64,000 nt of DNA, from assembly GCA_006538405.1 (NCBI GenBank), contig BJKQ01000016.1:682001-746000 (forward strand), in the 5' to 3' direction. Source of the DNA: Hansfordia pulvinata (Eukaryota > Ascomycota > Sordariomycetes > Xylariales). This document shows, piece after piece, positions 10,551-21,612 of this stretch. The notes beneath the pieces were generated by a model that worked only from the letters and a program-made list of their open reading frames with translations, did not search any database and was not told the origin of the DNA. The translations under genes were made by a program, and so were the position numbers. How positions within the stretch are numbered: the first letter of the stretch is position 1; each line of letters begins with the position of its first letter.

Positions 10551-11560
10551 TCAATCCACAGTTTCCAGCAGCAAGGGATGCTCCGGCATCCCCATGTGTT
10601 TGACCTGGATCTGCATGCTCTCCAGCACCCTCCGTCGCATCTCAGCCGGCGTCTTGCCAACAATGTCGAGCCCTACAAAGGCCCCGTGCGAGCTGTGATA
10701 CTCATACCCAACAATAATGCGCCACATGCGAGCCAAATCATCCGGCGGCAGCGGGATCATGTTGGGGATGCTCCAGAGGAAGCTGAAGCTGTTCATTCCG
10801 GATGGTCGGGACCGCAGACGGCCCAAGGCATCGGCCTCCCAGCTGCCACGCCCCGCCGGCGTCGTGACGAAAGTGTCGGCCACCAGCAGCCGGCCCTCGT
10901 ACAACAGAACGAGCGACCCGGGGAAGTGTCCCCCCAGCTTGAGCGCCTTGGCGCCTGAGGGTGATCCCCGACAGGGACGTCAAGCTCTGTTTGACCCTCG
11001 GCAACGAAGATCTGGCTCTCACCGTCGCGTTGGACTAGCCACTGCTTGTCCTCAGCTGCCAGGTAGACAGGGCAGGCGAAAACACGCGCCCATTCGAGGT
11101 GGGTACTGTAGTAATGAGGGTGGGAAATGACAATGGCAGCGAGACCGCCTGCGGCACGAAGACGGCGAACCGTCTCATCATCAAGCAACGTGATGCAGTC
11201 CCACAAGATGTTTCCGCGCGGCGTTCGGATGAGGATGGCGCGCTGGCCGATGGCGACGCGGGGCTCGGTCACGATGGACGTGAAAGTGGGGGGTTGATCA
11301 TCACCGCTCTCGGGCTGCTGCTGTCCCGGCACAGGCGTCCAAACATTGCGGTGGCCCTCATCGCGAAGCTTGTCGAGCGTCGTGAAAGCCTGGCCTGTCG
11401 GCGGGGTGAACTGGCGTGGGTCATCGCATATGAAGCACGTCGGCACGTCACGGGGCTCGGCGGTCGGAAATTGCGTGCCACAGGCGGTGCAGACCAGCCA
11501 CGAACCGGTGCGGCGCGGGTCGTAGCCTGAGGCCATGGTGATCTTGAAGGGCAGTGCCAT
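10551..11560 (-). CDS. Metallo-beta-lactamase-fold-like protein with N-terminal zinc ribbon
   Basis: Minus-strand gene. Residues 20-50 hold C-x2-C ... C-x2-C (VCTACGTQF ... PTCFICDDPRQF), a rubredoxin- or zinc-ribbon-like element. An MBL-like core follows: a strand-turn LIRTPRGNILWDCI, then VISHPHYYSTHLEWARVF in place of the usual H-x-H-x-D-H, and later LGGHFPGSLVLLYEGRLLVADT. The C-terminal segment is MWRIIVGYEYHSSHGAFVG. The canonical metal motif is reduced to HPHYY, so hydrolase activity is uncertain. The frame changes once, near 10954. A GTGAGA donor at 11022 joined to CTCAG at 10955 restores frame with a 68-nt intron, and a shorter 41-nt choice also fits. The segment lost (ESQIFVAEG ...) still looks coding, so a sequence indel is possible. 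The start at 11560 or the second Met eight codons later are both possible. Confidence 0.72.
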
Positions 11561-12477
11561 ACGTCCCTGGGAGATATGACCGAATATTCGCGCTGTGGCT
11601 TGTGTTTCTTATTGTACCGTTCGTGATCGTTTATGTTGAAGTCGCCTCGGTGTTGCCCGCAACTTTTGATCGGTTCTTCATGGGCAGCGTGGCCAGCCAG
11701 CGGAGGAGGCGGAAGGCCCAGGCACTTGATTTTGATTCTGGGACGAAGCCGGCTTACTCAATGGCGGGAAATAGATGGCCCTGTGTCCTTGACGCGTGAA
11801 TGACTATCTCATGATGGGCCGATAGCAGAGTCGCACCAAGGCCAGCAAGCCGGGATGCCTGGGCGGGCGACCAGTCGGGTCGAGGTGGGGTTAGCAGATG
11901 GCGCGGGGGATGCGGTGCAGTGACGATGCCTGGCTCCAGGCTAAGCAAGTTAGCCCGGGCACTGACTGTAGGCGGCTGTGCTCTTATCTCCAGTGGGCAA
12001 GGCCCATCCGCCAGGCCCCACCCGGCGGCTCCGGCTATCAACGGGTCCCGCTGGTCGTGCCTCCCCCGTCGGGTCTCGTGGAGGGCTGCCGTGCCTTCCC
12101 TGGGCGCTTGTCCCTGATAGCCGGCGCGGGGAATGAACGCCGAGCGCCGAGCCTCGTCGCTTCCCCGGCGTTGCGGCCAACCACGGCCTGGGCCACACTC
12201 GTGACTGGTGCGACCCTGCTTCCTTCCGACTACACCTCGATTCAGACTCTATTTAGGAGCTGGGGATCCCCGCCTCTTCTTACCGCTCCGACCCTGCAGC
12301 ACCCTACAGAAGCTTTTCCAAGATCTCAAATCAATTGGCATCACCCCCGCCTCGTCGTCCGCTCGTGGTAAGAATAAGCTCAGACTCAACACCTGAGCCC
12401 TAGGCCGGTACCCTTTTTGACCATCCCGGAGCTGCCAGCCGTGTGCGCTTGTGGGCATCCGCACGCGACACGACGCC
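11561..12477. other. Intergenic region between divergent genes
   Basis: About 920 bp separating the MBL-like gene (-) and the amidase gene (+). It probably contains both promoters. Open frames here have no recognisable protein features. Confidence 0.5.
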
Positions 12478-14293
12478 ATGTCGCTGCTCGTCCAATACCT
12501 GCAGCACAAGCGCGACTGGTAAGCTCGGCCCATCCCGCCTTAATCACCACCATCCCTCGTGCTCAATGGCTCACCCCACTCTGAAAACAGCAAGTACAAG
12601 CAGGGCCAGAGGACAGAGCGCATCCAGGCTCTATCCCAGTGCCATGGCCCGTTGACAGCTTTCGACCGCGACGTTGTCAGTAGGCCTATCCAGGATCTCG
12701 TCCAGGATGTCCAAGACAAGGTCCTGCAGCCACTCGACATTCTTCGCACTTATGGCCGTGTTGCCGTCAAGGCCCATGCCAAGACCAACTGCTTGACTGA
12801 GATCATGGTCAACGAGGCCGAGACTTGGCTCCAGGACGGCTCCATCAACCTCAAAGGCCCGCTCGCCGGTATTCCCGTGAGCGTCAAAGATACGCTGAAC
12901 GTCGCTGGCTTCGACTCCTCGGTGGCCCAAAGCAGCTTCACACGCCAGCCCCATACCCAAGATGGTGCCCAAATCCGCCTTTTGAAGGACGCTGGTGCGG
13001 TGCCCTACGTAAAAACCAACCTGCCGATATCGCTGCTCAGCTTTGAGTCCGTCAATGATGTGTGGGGTCGCACCTCCAACCCTTTCAACAGCAAGTACAC
13101 CTCAGGAGGCTCGACTGGCGGAGAGAGTGCCTTGCTAGCCCTTGGTGGCAGGATCGGAGTCGGCAGCGATGTCGCCGGCAGCGTCCGAGTGCCGGCGCAC
13201 TTCTCTGGAATTTACAGTATTCGCTGTGCCACCGGCAGATGGCCAAGGTCGGGCGCCAGCACCAGTATGCCGGGCCAAGAGGGAGTCCCCAGCATCTTCA
13301 GCCCGATGGCAAGAAGCCTCAACGACTTGACCTTCTTCACAAGAGCCGTCATCCAGATGAAGCCATGGACATATGACCCGATAGCCCACCCCTTGGCGTG
13401 GCGCCCAGACCTTGAAAAGGAGTTCGCCGAGAAGAAGACCTTGCGGATCGGGATCCTGAGAACCGACGGTGTCGTTGACCCCAGCCCCGCATGCAGACGC
13501 GCCCTGGAAAAGACCGAGGCCGCCATGAGATTGGCCGGCCACGAAATAGTGGAAATCAACCCACCTTCTCCGTACGAAGCTCTGTACATCGGCGCGCATC
13601 TTCTCAATGCGGATGGATGTCAAATGTTCAAGTCCGGCTTTCGGCCAGGAGAGAGGAACGATGCCGGAGCTCACCAAATGGACTGGCTATTCCGGCTGCC
13701 GCGCCCGTTCAAATTCATCTACTACCTGTGGGTGAAATACATCCGCAGGGACGACATATGGGCTGGTCTTATCCGCAATTGGCACCAAAAATCGGCCTAT
13801 GAGAACTGGCACCTGGTGAAGCAGCGTGAGGAGTACAGGGTGAAGTGGTTCGAGTGGTGGAACAGCGTTGATGTTGATTTCCTTCTGGCACCGCCCAATG
13901 CCACGCCGGCTGTGCCACATGGCGGCATGCACGATGCCGTTAGCAGCTGTGGCTACACCTTTCTGTTCAATGTGGTGAGTCTCAACTTCAAGACGCTCCT
14001 CACGTGGCCCCTGGTTGGACTGACATGACTAGCTTGATTACACTGCTGGAGTTATTCCGGTCACGCACGTCGACAAAGCCGTGGACGGACTGCCCAAGGA
14101 CTTCAGTATCAAGAAGCTGAACGGGGTGGCTCAAGGTGCCTATAAGCTGTATGATGCTGAAGCTATGCACGGGCTGCCCGTGGGAGTGCAGATTGTTGGC
14201 CGCCGCCTGGAGGAGGAGAAGGTACTGGCAATCATGAAGCGGGTAGAAGACGCCTTGGGCGAGGACAAGTACAGGATGCTAGACATTGACTGA
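12478..14293 (+). CDS. Amidase (amidase-signature family)
   Basis: Three exons, 12478-12518, 12591-13974 and 14033-14293, encode 561 residues. All junctions are canonical (GTAAGC/ACAG and GTGAGT/CTAG) and in frame. The amidase signature Lys is in IPVSVKDTLN. The Gly/Ser-rich signature is TSGGSTGGESALLALGG, with the nucleophile segment GVGSDVAGSVRVPAHFSGIYSIR. The usual GTDxGGSxR reads GSDVAGSVR here. The C-terminal PVTHVDKAVDG and GLPVGVQIVGRRLEEEKVLAIM match the end of fungal acetamidase-like enzymes, which hydrolyse carboxamides to acids and ammonia in the cytosol. Length and architecture are those of fungal AmdS-like or general amidases; the substrate cannot be inferred. No clustered partner gene is evident. 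Confidence 0.93.
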
Positions 14294-14881
14294 CGAATCA
14301 GTGGATCGAGGCGCGCGACCCAGCCAGCGAGGATCGGCGTTTCTTAGACGTCGGTGTTGAGGGATGGTGCTTGAAGCCGATGTCGCTCTGTCACGGCCAC
14401 ATGGCCTTGTTAATTTGGTCTCTTATTTGGAATGAACCATGGTTGTCTTCTTGAACGAATCGTGCCTAGGACATAGCTGCTGCAGAAGTGCTCGCTAGGG
14501 TCTCAGGAATAGAGGTCGCGGCGCTTGGGTCGAATCATGGCCAGCTTTACGGTGGCAGACGGCGCGAAGGACCACGGATTCTCCGATGTCGGCGCCCCAC
14601 TCGGCGGCTCCGTGAGCGCCGACCCGGACACGGCTGGGGCCGCGCGCCGGCACTTGGATCTATAAAGCTGCAGGGGCAGCGATGGAGATTCTTGGCACGC
14701 CAACTTCAGAGTTACATACAATCCGACAACCAGGTTGCATTATTTGTGTATCGCGTTGAATCTCCACTCGAGCGGCATTTGGTCTCTATCGTACCTCATA
14801 TTCGTTACTACCCCAGTCTCACCTCAGCGCATCTTAGCTCAGCACCTTTTTCCGACTTCCTCCACGTTCCAAACCAACAAC
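14294..14881. other. Intergenic region upstream of the methyltransferase
   Basis: About 590 bp between two plus-strand genes. No gene seen. The final 120 bp is pyrimidine-rich with CAACAACATGG around the downstream start, typical of a fungal leader. Confidence 0.5.
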
Positions 14882-15947
14882 ATGGCCAACCAACAAAAGG
14901 ACAACTGGTCGGCGGAGGTGAGATTCGCTGCCAATCTGTCCAATTGCCAGCGGGCTAACAAGAATTTGTCTGCAGGCCTACCAGAACGCCGCGGGTTTCG
15001 TGCCCAAGCTGGCTGTCAAGGTTATGGAGTGGCTTGACCCGCAGCCGGACGACGTGATCCTCGACATTGGCTGTGGCGGTAAGCTCTTTCACTTCTCCGA
15101 GGTATCTTAATCTCCTCCTCGCGCAGTCTCGCTGACAGTTGCGGGTCGATAGACGGCGTGCTGAACGTGCAGATGCACGAGGTCGTTTCCAAGGGCAAGG
15201 GCAGTGTGCACGGAATCGACTCGTCCGCCGCCATGATTGAGGGAGCCAAGAAGCTCGCCAAAGAAGCTGGGGCCGAGGATAAATGCACATTTGAGGGTGA
15301 GGACTCCTGCGACTCGCCCCCGCCTCTTTCTCTGCTAATAATGACGGCGACAAAACAGTCCTGGACGGCCTGAAGCTCGGCACCACGGCTCTGCAGCGCG
15401 GGTCCGGCGACGCAGCAGCCCCCTTCACCAAGGCCTTCTCCAACGCGGCGCTGCACTGGGTGCTCGCGGCGTGCCCGACGGAGGCGGAGCGGCGGCGGTT
15501 CTTCGGGGCGGTGCGGGACCAGCTGCCGGTGGGGGGGACGTTCGCGTTCGAGATGGGGGGCCTCGGGAACGTGGCGGAGATGGAGACGGCGCTGCTCATG
15601 GCGACGGCGCGGCGGTGCCCGGGGGGCATGGCGCAGGCGGCGGCGGCGGACCCGTGGTTCTTCCCCGACGAGGCGTGGGCGCGGGGCATCCTCGAAGGGG
15701 GCGACGGCGGCTGGGAGGTGGAGCGGGTGGAGAGGCAGGCGCGGTTCACGCCGGCGGACAAGACGGGCGTGGAGGGGTGGGTGCGCCTGATGGGGGCGCG
15801 GTTCTTCGAGGCGGTGCCGGAGGAGGGCGGGGCGCGCGAGGAGGCGGTCCGCGAGGCCGTCGAGGCGCTCGAGGTCGTGTGCCGCGGGCCGGCGGCGGGT
15901 TCGAGTTTGGGTACGTCCGCCTCAGGGTGCTTGCTAGGAAGATTTAG
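14882..15947 (+). CDS. SAM-dependent methyltransferase (trans-aconitate methyltransferase-like)
   Basis: Four exons: 14882-14917, 14976-15078, 15153-15296 and from 15359. Exon 1 gives MANQQKDNWSAE. Exon 2 gives AYQNAAGFVPKLAVKVMEWLDPQPDDVILDIGCG, which is SAM motif I. Later exons carry VHGIDSSAAMIEGAKKLA (motif II region) and AFSNAALHWV followed by VGGTFAFEMGGLGNV. This is the class I methyltransferase fold of about 270-280 residues; the substrate is unknown and trans-aconitate-like small acids are a family guess. The open frame does not end where homologues do: around 15885-15900 (CCGGCGGCGGG) a shift of one base moves to a frame giving GFEFGYVRLRVLARKI and a stop at 15945-15947, a fitting C-terminus. 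Unshifted, the frame runs on to 16080 as non-protein-like sequence overlapping the next gene. I therefore give 15947 as the likely end and treat the junction as a frameshift. Confidence 0.82.
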
Positions 15948-16054
15948 GGGGCTTCCCTTCTCGTCACTCGGCGGCGAGCCTGGCGATGGATGGGCGAGGC
16001 GCGTGTTTCGTCGACGCGGCCTCGGCGAGATAGCACAATCAAGAGCTCGCCTGC

Positions 16055-16408
16055 CTACTCGTCTTCTTGGTCCTCCTTGACAATGAACTGAGTGCCCAGC
16101 ACGCGCTTCGGCTTCTCCTTGTCGTCCTCGGTCCACTCCGTCCAGCGGATCTCGTCCTGGTACGTGCCATCGACGTAGAACTCTACCTTGACCTTCCTCT
16201 TGTCCAGATTGTACTTGCGCCCGCGTCCGTCCAGGCTCATCTGGGTGCAGTCTCGGGGGACGTCCGCCATCTGGCCCAGGTCCACGTGCACGGGCCGCCA
16301 GCTCGGGGAGTTGTTCTTGTAGAACTCGGCGCGGTAGTGCCAGGCGGACGCGGAGTGGGCGCAGAGCGCGGCGATGGCGAGACAGGTGGTGCTGGCGAGA
16401 AGCCTCAT
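16055..16408 (-). CDS. Small secreted protein, unknown function
   Basis: Intronless, 117 residues, minus strand. The N-terminus MRLLASTTCLAIAALCAHSASA is a clear signal peptide with likely cleavage after ASA. The mature part (WHYRAEFYKNNSPSWRPVHVDLGQ ... ) is charged and hydrophilic, with a beta-rich look (KVKVEFYVDGTYQDEIRWTEW) and an acidic C-terminus (KEDQEDE). Only one cysteine remains after cleavage, so no disulfide-rich fold. The start at 16408 puts the signal peptide first; the frame is open further upstream but without features. It is convergent with the methyltransferase, whose stop lies about 107 bp away. No family recognised; an extracellular role is inferred only from the signal peptide. 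Confidence 0.72.
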   Translation of the reverse strand: MRLLASTTCLAIAALCAHSASAWHYRAEFYKNNSPSWRPVHVDLGQMADVPRDCTQMSLDGRGRKYNLDKRKVKVEFYVDGTYQDEIRWTEWTEDDKEKPKRVLGTQFIVKEDQEDE

Positions 16409-17833
16409 GGTGGGTGGGCGTCGCGGTGTTTCGAATACGGACTCTTGGCGGGGAAATACTGCGGTGGTGTGTGTATGTTTGACGTTCAAAATCAAGAGAA
16501 GTCTCATGGCTTTTAATGATTTAATGACTCGAGCAGACGGGGGTGGAAGCCTGTTGGCTGCGGAGCCGCGAGGGAGTTGCTGCCTTGGTTGCCACTGCTT
16601 TCTTTGGACTTTGATGTGTTGTCCTAGGTAGGTACATACGAGCTGATGAGCTATTCTGGATCAGACTCGTCCGTTCAGGGTCTGTGAGATCCTTATACCA
16701 CCACCCGGGGCCCCGTGCGCCTCTCGGCCGTAAGGTCGACGGTAACTATGCCTGGCTCGCTCGCCCACGAGAGACGAATGGTTGCATCTGCGTAGCTGGG
16801 GCAATGGTCGCGTGGCAGCACCTGTCTCCTGACGGCAATCGGAGTTGGCGTGAATTGTCTGTTCAGAGCTCGGAAATCGATCGTGCCAGAGGTCAGGCAG
16901 GGCTGCGCGCTCGGGAGACGCCCACGATGACCCTGGCACGCCATTGGAGCCGGGGGTCTAATAAAGCGTTCAGGTGAAGGATCGCAGTGGGCTGTGGCCA
17001 GTGTGCTTCGCCTCGTGGCTCTCTGCCTGATATCTCAGCTTGTGCCGAGTCGCGAGCGAGAGCCAAACGCCAAGGCTGCCCTACTGGCCGGGCGCAGCTT
17101 GCAAACCCCGTGGCTTGGAGGCTCGTCAGAACACGGATCGCTGGGATCTCGCCCCCGGAAGCGCAGCAGTTCTATCTCCTCTCGCCTCGCTCTCTCTCTC
17201 TCTCTCTCTCTCCGGGATCTGGAGCGGGTCCGGGACGCAGGATACGCACGGGCGCAAGTGGGCCTCTCTATGTAGAAGAGAGGCTGAGATTCCAGATCTC
17301 AAACCAATTCGGGTAGATCCCCAACGCAAGAGACCTCACGGCCGGCATACTGCAGCCGCGGGGTCGCCACGGCCGGTGCTGAGGATGGAATTCCGGGGCG
17401 GGGCTGGTGCAGGTTTGTGTGCGCAGGTGGCGGGAGTGGCGGCTGGCGGGAACGAGGACCAAGCGTGGATGTTGAATGCGCGCGGGATGGAAGCGAGCGA
17501 GGAGAGCCGGCCGTATACATGGAATGTTAACTGCAGGCAGACCTTCACCGGGCATGGATGGATGGATGTTGGTTGTGGTGACTCTCGAGCCCGAGCCCGA
17601 ACCCGAGTCGACCGACCGACCGTGTCTTCATTCCGTCTATTCGTGTGCGCCCCCTTTAACTCGTATGTACAGTGCCCAGCGCCGGCCGGTGAAAGGATGT
17701 GCCGGCCACGACGGTGCGATGACAAAAGAAGTATGTGGGTGAGAGGAAGAATAAATTACAAAATTGCAATGCTCGGGTCCTGACGCAACTCGAAGGAGCG
17801 GCCCCGGCGCCGTGCAAACCCACCGGCCTCGTC
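16409..17833. other. Intergenic region with a (CT)n run
   Basis: About 1.4 kb without a recognisable gene. It contains a CT dinucleotide run near 17186-17212 and a CCTAGGTAGGTAC motif near 16624-16636. The promoter of the 16.1-kb secreted-protein gene should lie at its left end. Confidence 0.45.
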
Positions 17834-18258
17834 TCATGCCGGCTGCCTTCCGGACAGGATGTTGATTACGAGATGAGTGATGGCCCCAAAGTTGTCCCTA
17901 GCCTCGTCGATGCTGTCCCGGTATACCTTGGGGACCCCTCGCTTGGCTGCCTCTTTGGCATCGCTCCAGTCCCCGGCGTCGCACTGCGCCGCAACCATGT
18001 TGACGGTGGCCTTGGCCGTGTCGTCGAGTTTAGAGTACCTCGTGACATCTTTGCCCCTGTTGCTGATGCCCCCCTTGGCATTCTCCGTGAAGTAGCTGCG
18101 GGACAAGTTCAGGTCAGCACGGCGGGCGTCCGGAGGAGGCCTCGGTTCTACCCGGTCGAGTGAAGCACTCACGTTGGAAAGTCACTAATGTCGCCTGGGC
18201 TCAGTTTCGCGGCCGCAGCGCAGCTGACCAGGGCGATGAGGAGGAAGAGGATCTTCAT
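17834..18258 (-). CDS. Small secreted protein, unknown function
   Basis: Two exons, 18173-18258 and 17834-18095, encode 115 residues; the intron is GTGAGT ... CCCGCAG in phase 2. The N-terminus MKILFLLIALVSCAAAAKLS is a strong signal peptide. The mature protein begins KLSPGDISDFPTYFTENAKGG and continues with helical, charged sequence (YSKLDDTAKATVNMVAAQCDAGDWSDAKEAAKRGVPKVYRDSIDEARDNFGAITHLVINIL). It has a single cysteine after cleavage. I do not recognise a family. The intron just after the signal peptide is a common layout in fungal secreted-protein genes and supports the model. Confidence 0.75.
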
Positions 18259-21200
18259 GGTTGAGGCTTGTCGACGATTCGGTTTAGGGCTGAGAGAGAG
18301 GGGGACGGCGGCACGCGGTTATCACCACCACCTGAGAGCCTGGGGGGTTGGATGATCCTTTAAAGAAGAACGCGAGAAGGGGAGTGCCAAGACAGGGGCG
18401 ACGTCGCTGCTGGGATGATGGGACGGGAACAATCGAAGGCGGACGCGCCGAGCGAGGGCTTTTGTATGGCCGCCCGTAGGTGATGCTCCGGTTCTTGACT
18501 GATTTTTGGAGTCTCGGCTCGCCCTGCGGTGCGCTGAGGCAACCTTCGGGCGAGGTGGCGATGTTTTGTCTTGGTCCCCATACGGCCGGCTGTGGCCCTT
18601 TCACTGTGAGCGACTTGTTGCTGGCTTCGCCCGCCAACAGAAGAAGAATCTTTTTTTTCTTCTGCCGGATATGGAGCTGGGGTTTTGGGACGGAAGCAGC
18701 CGCGCGCACTGGGCAGTGGCATGCGATCCCAAAGAGAGAGGCAGCCATTGGATGTGGCCATTTGCGCCGGGTACGGCGCAGTATAGTAAAAGGGAAGGTA
18801 CCTAAGGCAGGGTACCTAACCACCTAACGTACGTGCGAACATACGTGCGCGGAGTCGTGGTGTGGCCACACAAGGCCCGGATACTAATAACGCACGATAG
18901 CAAAGCCCGAGACTCCAGACCAATGGGCTACCACGTACCCGTATGGACGAGTAACGAGTAGAGGAGCGGCGACGGTGGCGAACCTGCCTAACCTGTGGCT
19001 TGGCTGCGCGAGGGCGGTCGGTCGTTCCCAGTTCATGTTAGCACGCACGGGTGGCGAAGACAAGAGCGAGCGATGACGGACTACATGACCAATGGTATGT
19101 AGGTTATTACCAGGTAGCTTGAATAAGTACAGGTAAGTTAGTAGGCAGGCAAGCAGGCGATCTGGATTCACGCCCGCCTCGACTCTGCTGACAGGGTCAA
19201 GGCGGGTGGCGATGCCCGCGGCGTGGGACCCCAACCCCAACCCCGGCAAGAATGCTGTAAATAGGATCGTGAAACTACCGACATGTATGGATCTATGTAG
19301 GTAGGCCAGCCAGGGGCAAAGACCACCGAGCCAGGCAGCACACCAGACCAGGCCAGGCCCGTGGTTTCGGCAGTCCGACAGTCCTGGTACAAATCCATAC
19401 CATAACCTGGTACGGCGGGGACGGGACGGGGCAGGCCAGGGGGGGCAGACTTTTCGCTTCGTCAACCTCGACTGCCGTACGAGTATATCTCTTGCCTACC
19501 TACCTTGCCAACGGACTCATGACCTGAATGTACCGGGCTACGTTATATACTCGTATCTTGACGAGTTGGGTGTTCTCCACCCGCCTTACACCCGCCTCTC
19601 GCCTCCGGCGCCGGCGATCGCATCAAACCCATCAGCCGCACTCGAGCCCCTTTGCAAAGCGCAGCCGAAAGACCCCAGCGGCCATGCCCCAGCGGTCGAT
19701 TTGGTCTCCGCCACGCCGCAGGCAACGGGTCAGAGTCTTCCGATGAGTGCCGGTCCCGCCCGGTGGTGCAGTGCTGCGGTTGGAAGTGTCAAGCCCCGCA
19801 GGCGCTTTGATGCCGCGACGGCCTCGAGTTGCCCAATCAGAGCCGGCCGCGCGGCTTCACTGGTCACAAGGCTGGCGCCGACATGCTCGGCCTTCTCTCG
19901 CTGTCTTGCGCTGGTAGAGTCACGGCCCTGCCCTGGTTGAGTCTGGAAAACAACAGCAAGGGCCCCTCTGGGAGCCGCAGTCTTTCGCCGTCGGTGGGTC
20001 GGACCGTGTTGGCTGGGTCCGACGGTAACGTAGCGACTGCAACGCCGCCGCTGCGGGAGTTGATTCATCAGCCTGCCGGCTTGCGGAGACAGACGAAGGC
20101 GTTCGTTCCCGGCTTCTCCAGCAGACTTGACATCTCCGCGAGACCGCCGAGCCCTGTTCTCTCGACGGCGAAAGTTGCGAGACCCGGCCAAACTTGGGTG
20201 AGGCACATTTCGCAGCTTGCCACACTGCCCGTGCGTGCGTCCCAAGAGCCTCCTCGGCGCTCCAGTCAGCCTCCAGTCTACCGTTTACCTGAGCTGGCGC
20301 AGTTCCTTCCCGCCTGCGGCCGCGTGCGAGAGGCGATTCGACGGCGCCGCTAGCTAGATATTCCATGCTAAGCTGCCCCCCCCCTCGCCATCCAGTCCTC
20401 GACCAGAAGAGCGGCATCGCGGCTGCGCGTGCTATGGCGATAGCCATATGGCTTCTTCGTCTCTGAAGCTCGACGGACTCACCTGCAGCCGGCCGGCCGC
20501 ATTGGCGCTTTCGTACCTGCTCGAAGAGGCGTCCGTCTCTCGGTGCTGCTTTTTGGGGGGGTGGACTGTCATGGTTTTTTTTTTTTTTTTCCAATTCATT
20601 CTCGTTCTTCAGTTCAAGTTGGCGATCCCTTTTGGTACACTGATCCGGGAGATGTAGCTGCAGTGCCAAAAGACTTGCCTCCCCGCCTCGCTGTTTTGCC
20701 CCGCTCCGTCATGCCGTTCAGCAAGATACACGCATCTCGCTGAGACGGACATTGGCCGATGGCAGGCAGTTAGTTGTGTCACGTGAAGAAAAGAAAAGAA
20801 ACATTGTAGAGTGTCCGAAACCCTCCAGCGGAGAGTCCCCTGCACTGCCGAACCCCGCAGCGCTCGCCCGCCTGCCAATGTGCCCTCCCGCATCAGCGGC
20901 TGGTCATATGACCCAGGCTGCATCGGCGCAGTGCAACGCAACGCAACGCAACGCCGAGTGCCAAGGTCGCGCGTCCCAACTGGCCTCCCCAGCCACGCCA
21001 TCCCACGGCAGCACCTCCCGGCCGCGTGGTGCCGGCGGTTCGCGGTGTCTGCTGTCAACGAACGGTTGGTTGGCACGCCATTCCCCCTCGGAGTTCAGGC
21101 GCGGTGACGGGGAGTGCCAGCGCGAGGGCGACCGACGTGGTGGTCAGCCTCCCAAGAAGACCCCGGTCAGGGCATGCAGGGACTTCTGACAGGCCCCGGC

Positions 21201-21612
21201 TGACGTCGCCGAGTTGACAGCCTCTCTCCAGGTGGCCGAGCCAACTAGTGAAGTGCGCCAGTGGGACACCTGGGACCACTCTGATGACGAGGGAAGAGGA
21301 ATCCTTCATGGGTGGACAAAGGGGACAAAATAGGCGGCGGGCCCGACTCGAGTTGCCCGATGAAACTTCAACTCTTCAAAGACATTTATACATGTAAATG
21401 TGCTGTGATGACACCTCGTCGAGTCACACTCATTGTATCTGCACTCAACAAAGCGAGACACCACCGCAAGAATACCTACCATGCCCTTCATTTACCCCTT
21501 CCAAGTCGCTGGGCAGATTGCATACCCCCCACCCCCCAAGATTCCCTGGTCCTTTCTCTCTATATGTTTTCTCTATCTGCTGCCTGACCTACCCAGCACC
21601 CCGCGAGGGAGA
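18259..21612. other. Long intergenic region (3.35 kb)
   Basis: No convincing gene on either strand. Several frames of 150-250 codons are open but Arg/Pro/Ser-rich without motifs, as expected by chance in GC-rich DNA. It contains repeated GGTACCTAA/TAGGTAGG motifs (about 18797-18825, 19295-19300 and 19496-19505), TACGAGTA motifs (19478-19485 and, inverted, 19548-19555) and a T16 run (20575-20590). Confidence 0.45.

Noticed and set aside
19730..20669. Open frames of 170-250 codons in the 18.3-21.6 kb spacer
   Set aside because: Overlapping on both strands, Arg/Ser/Pro-rich, no motif or plausible splice partners; consistent with chance in GC-rich DNA.
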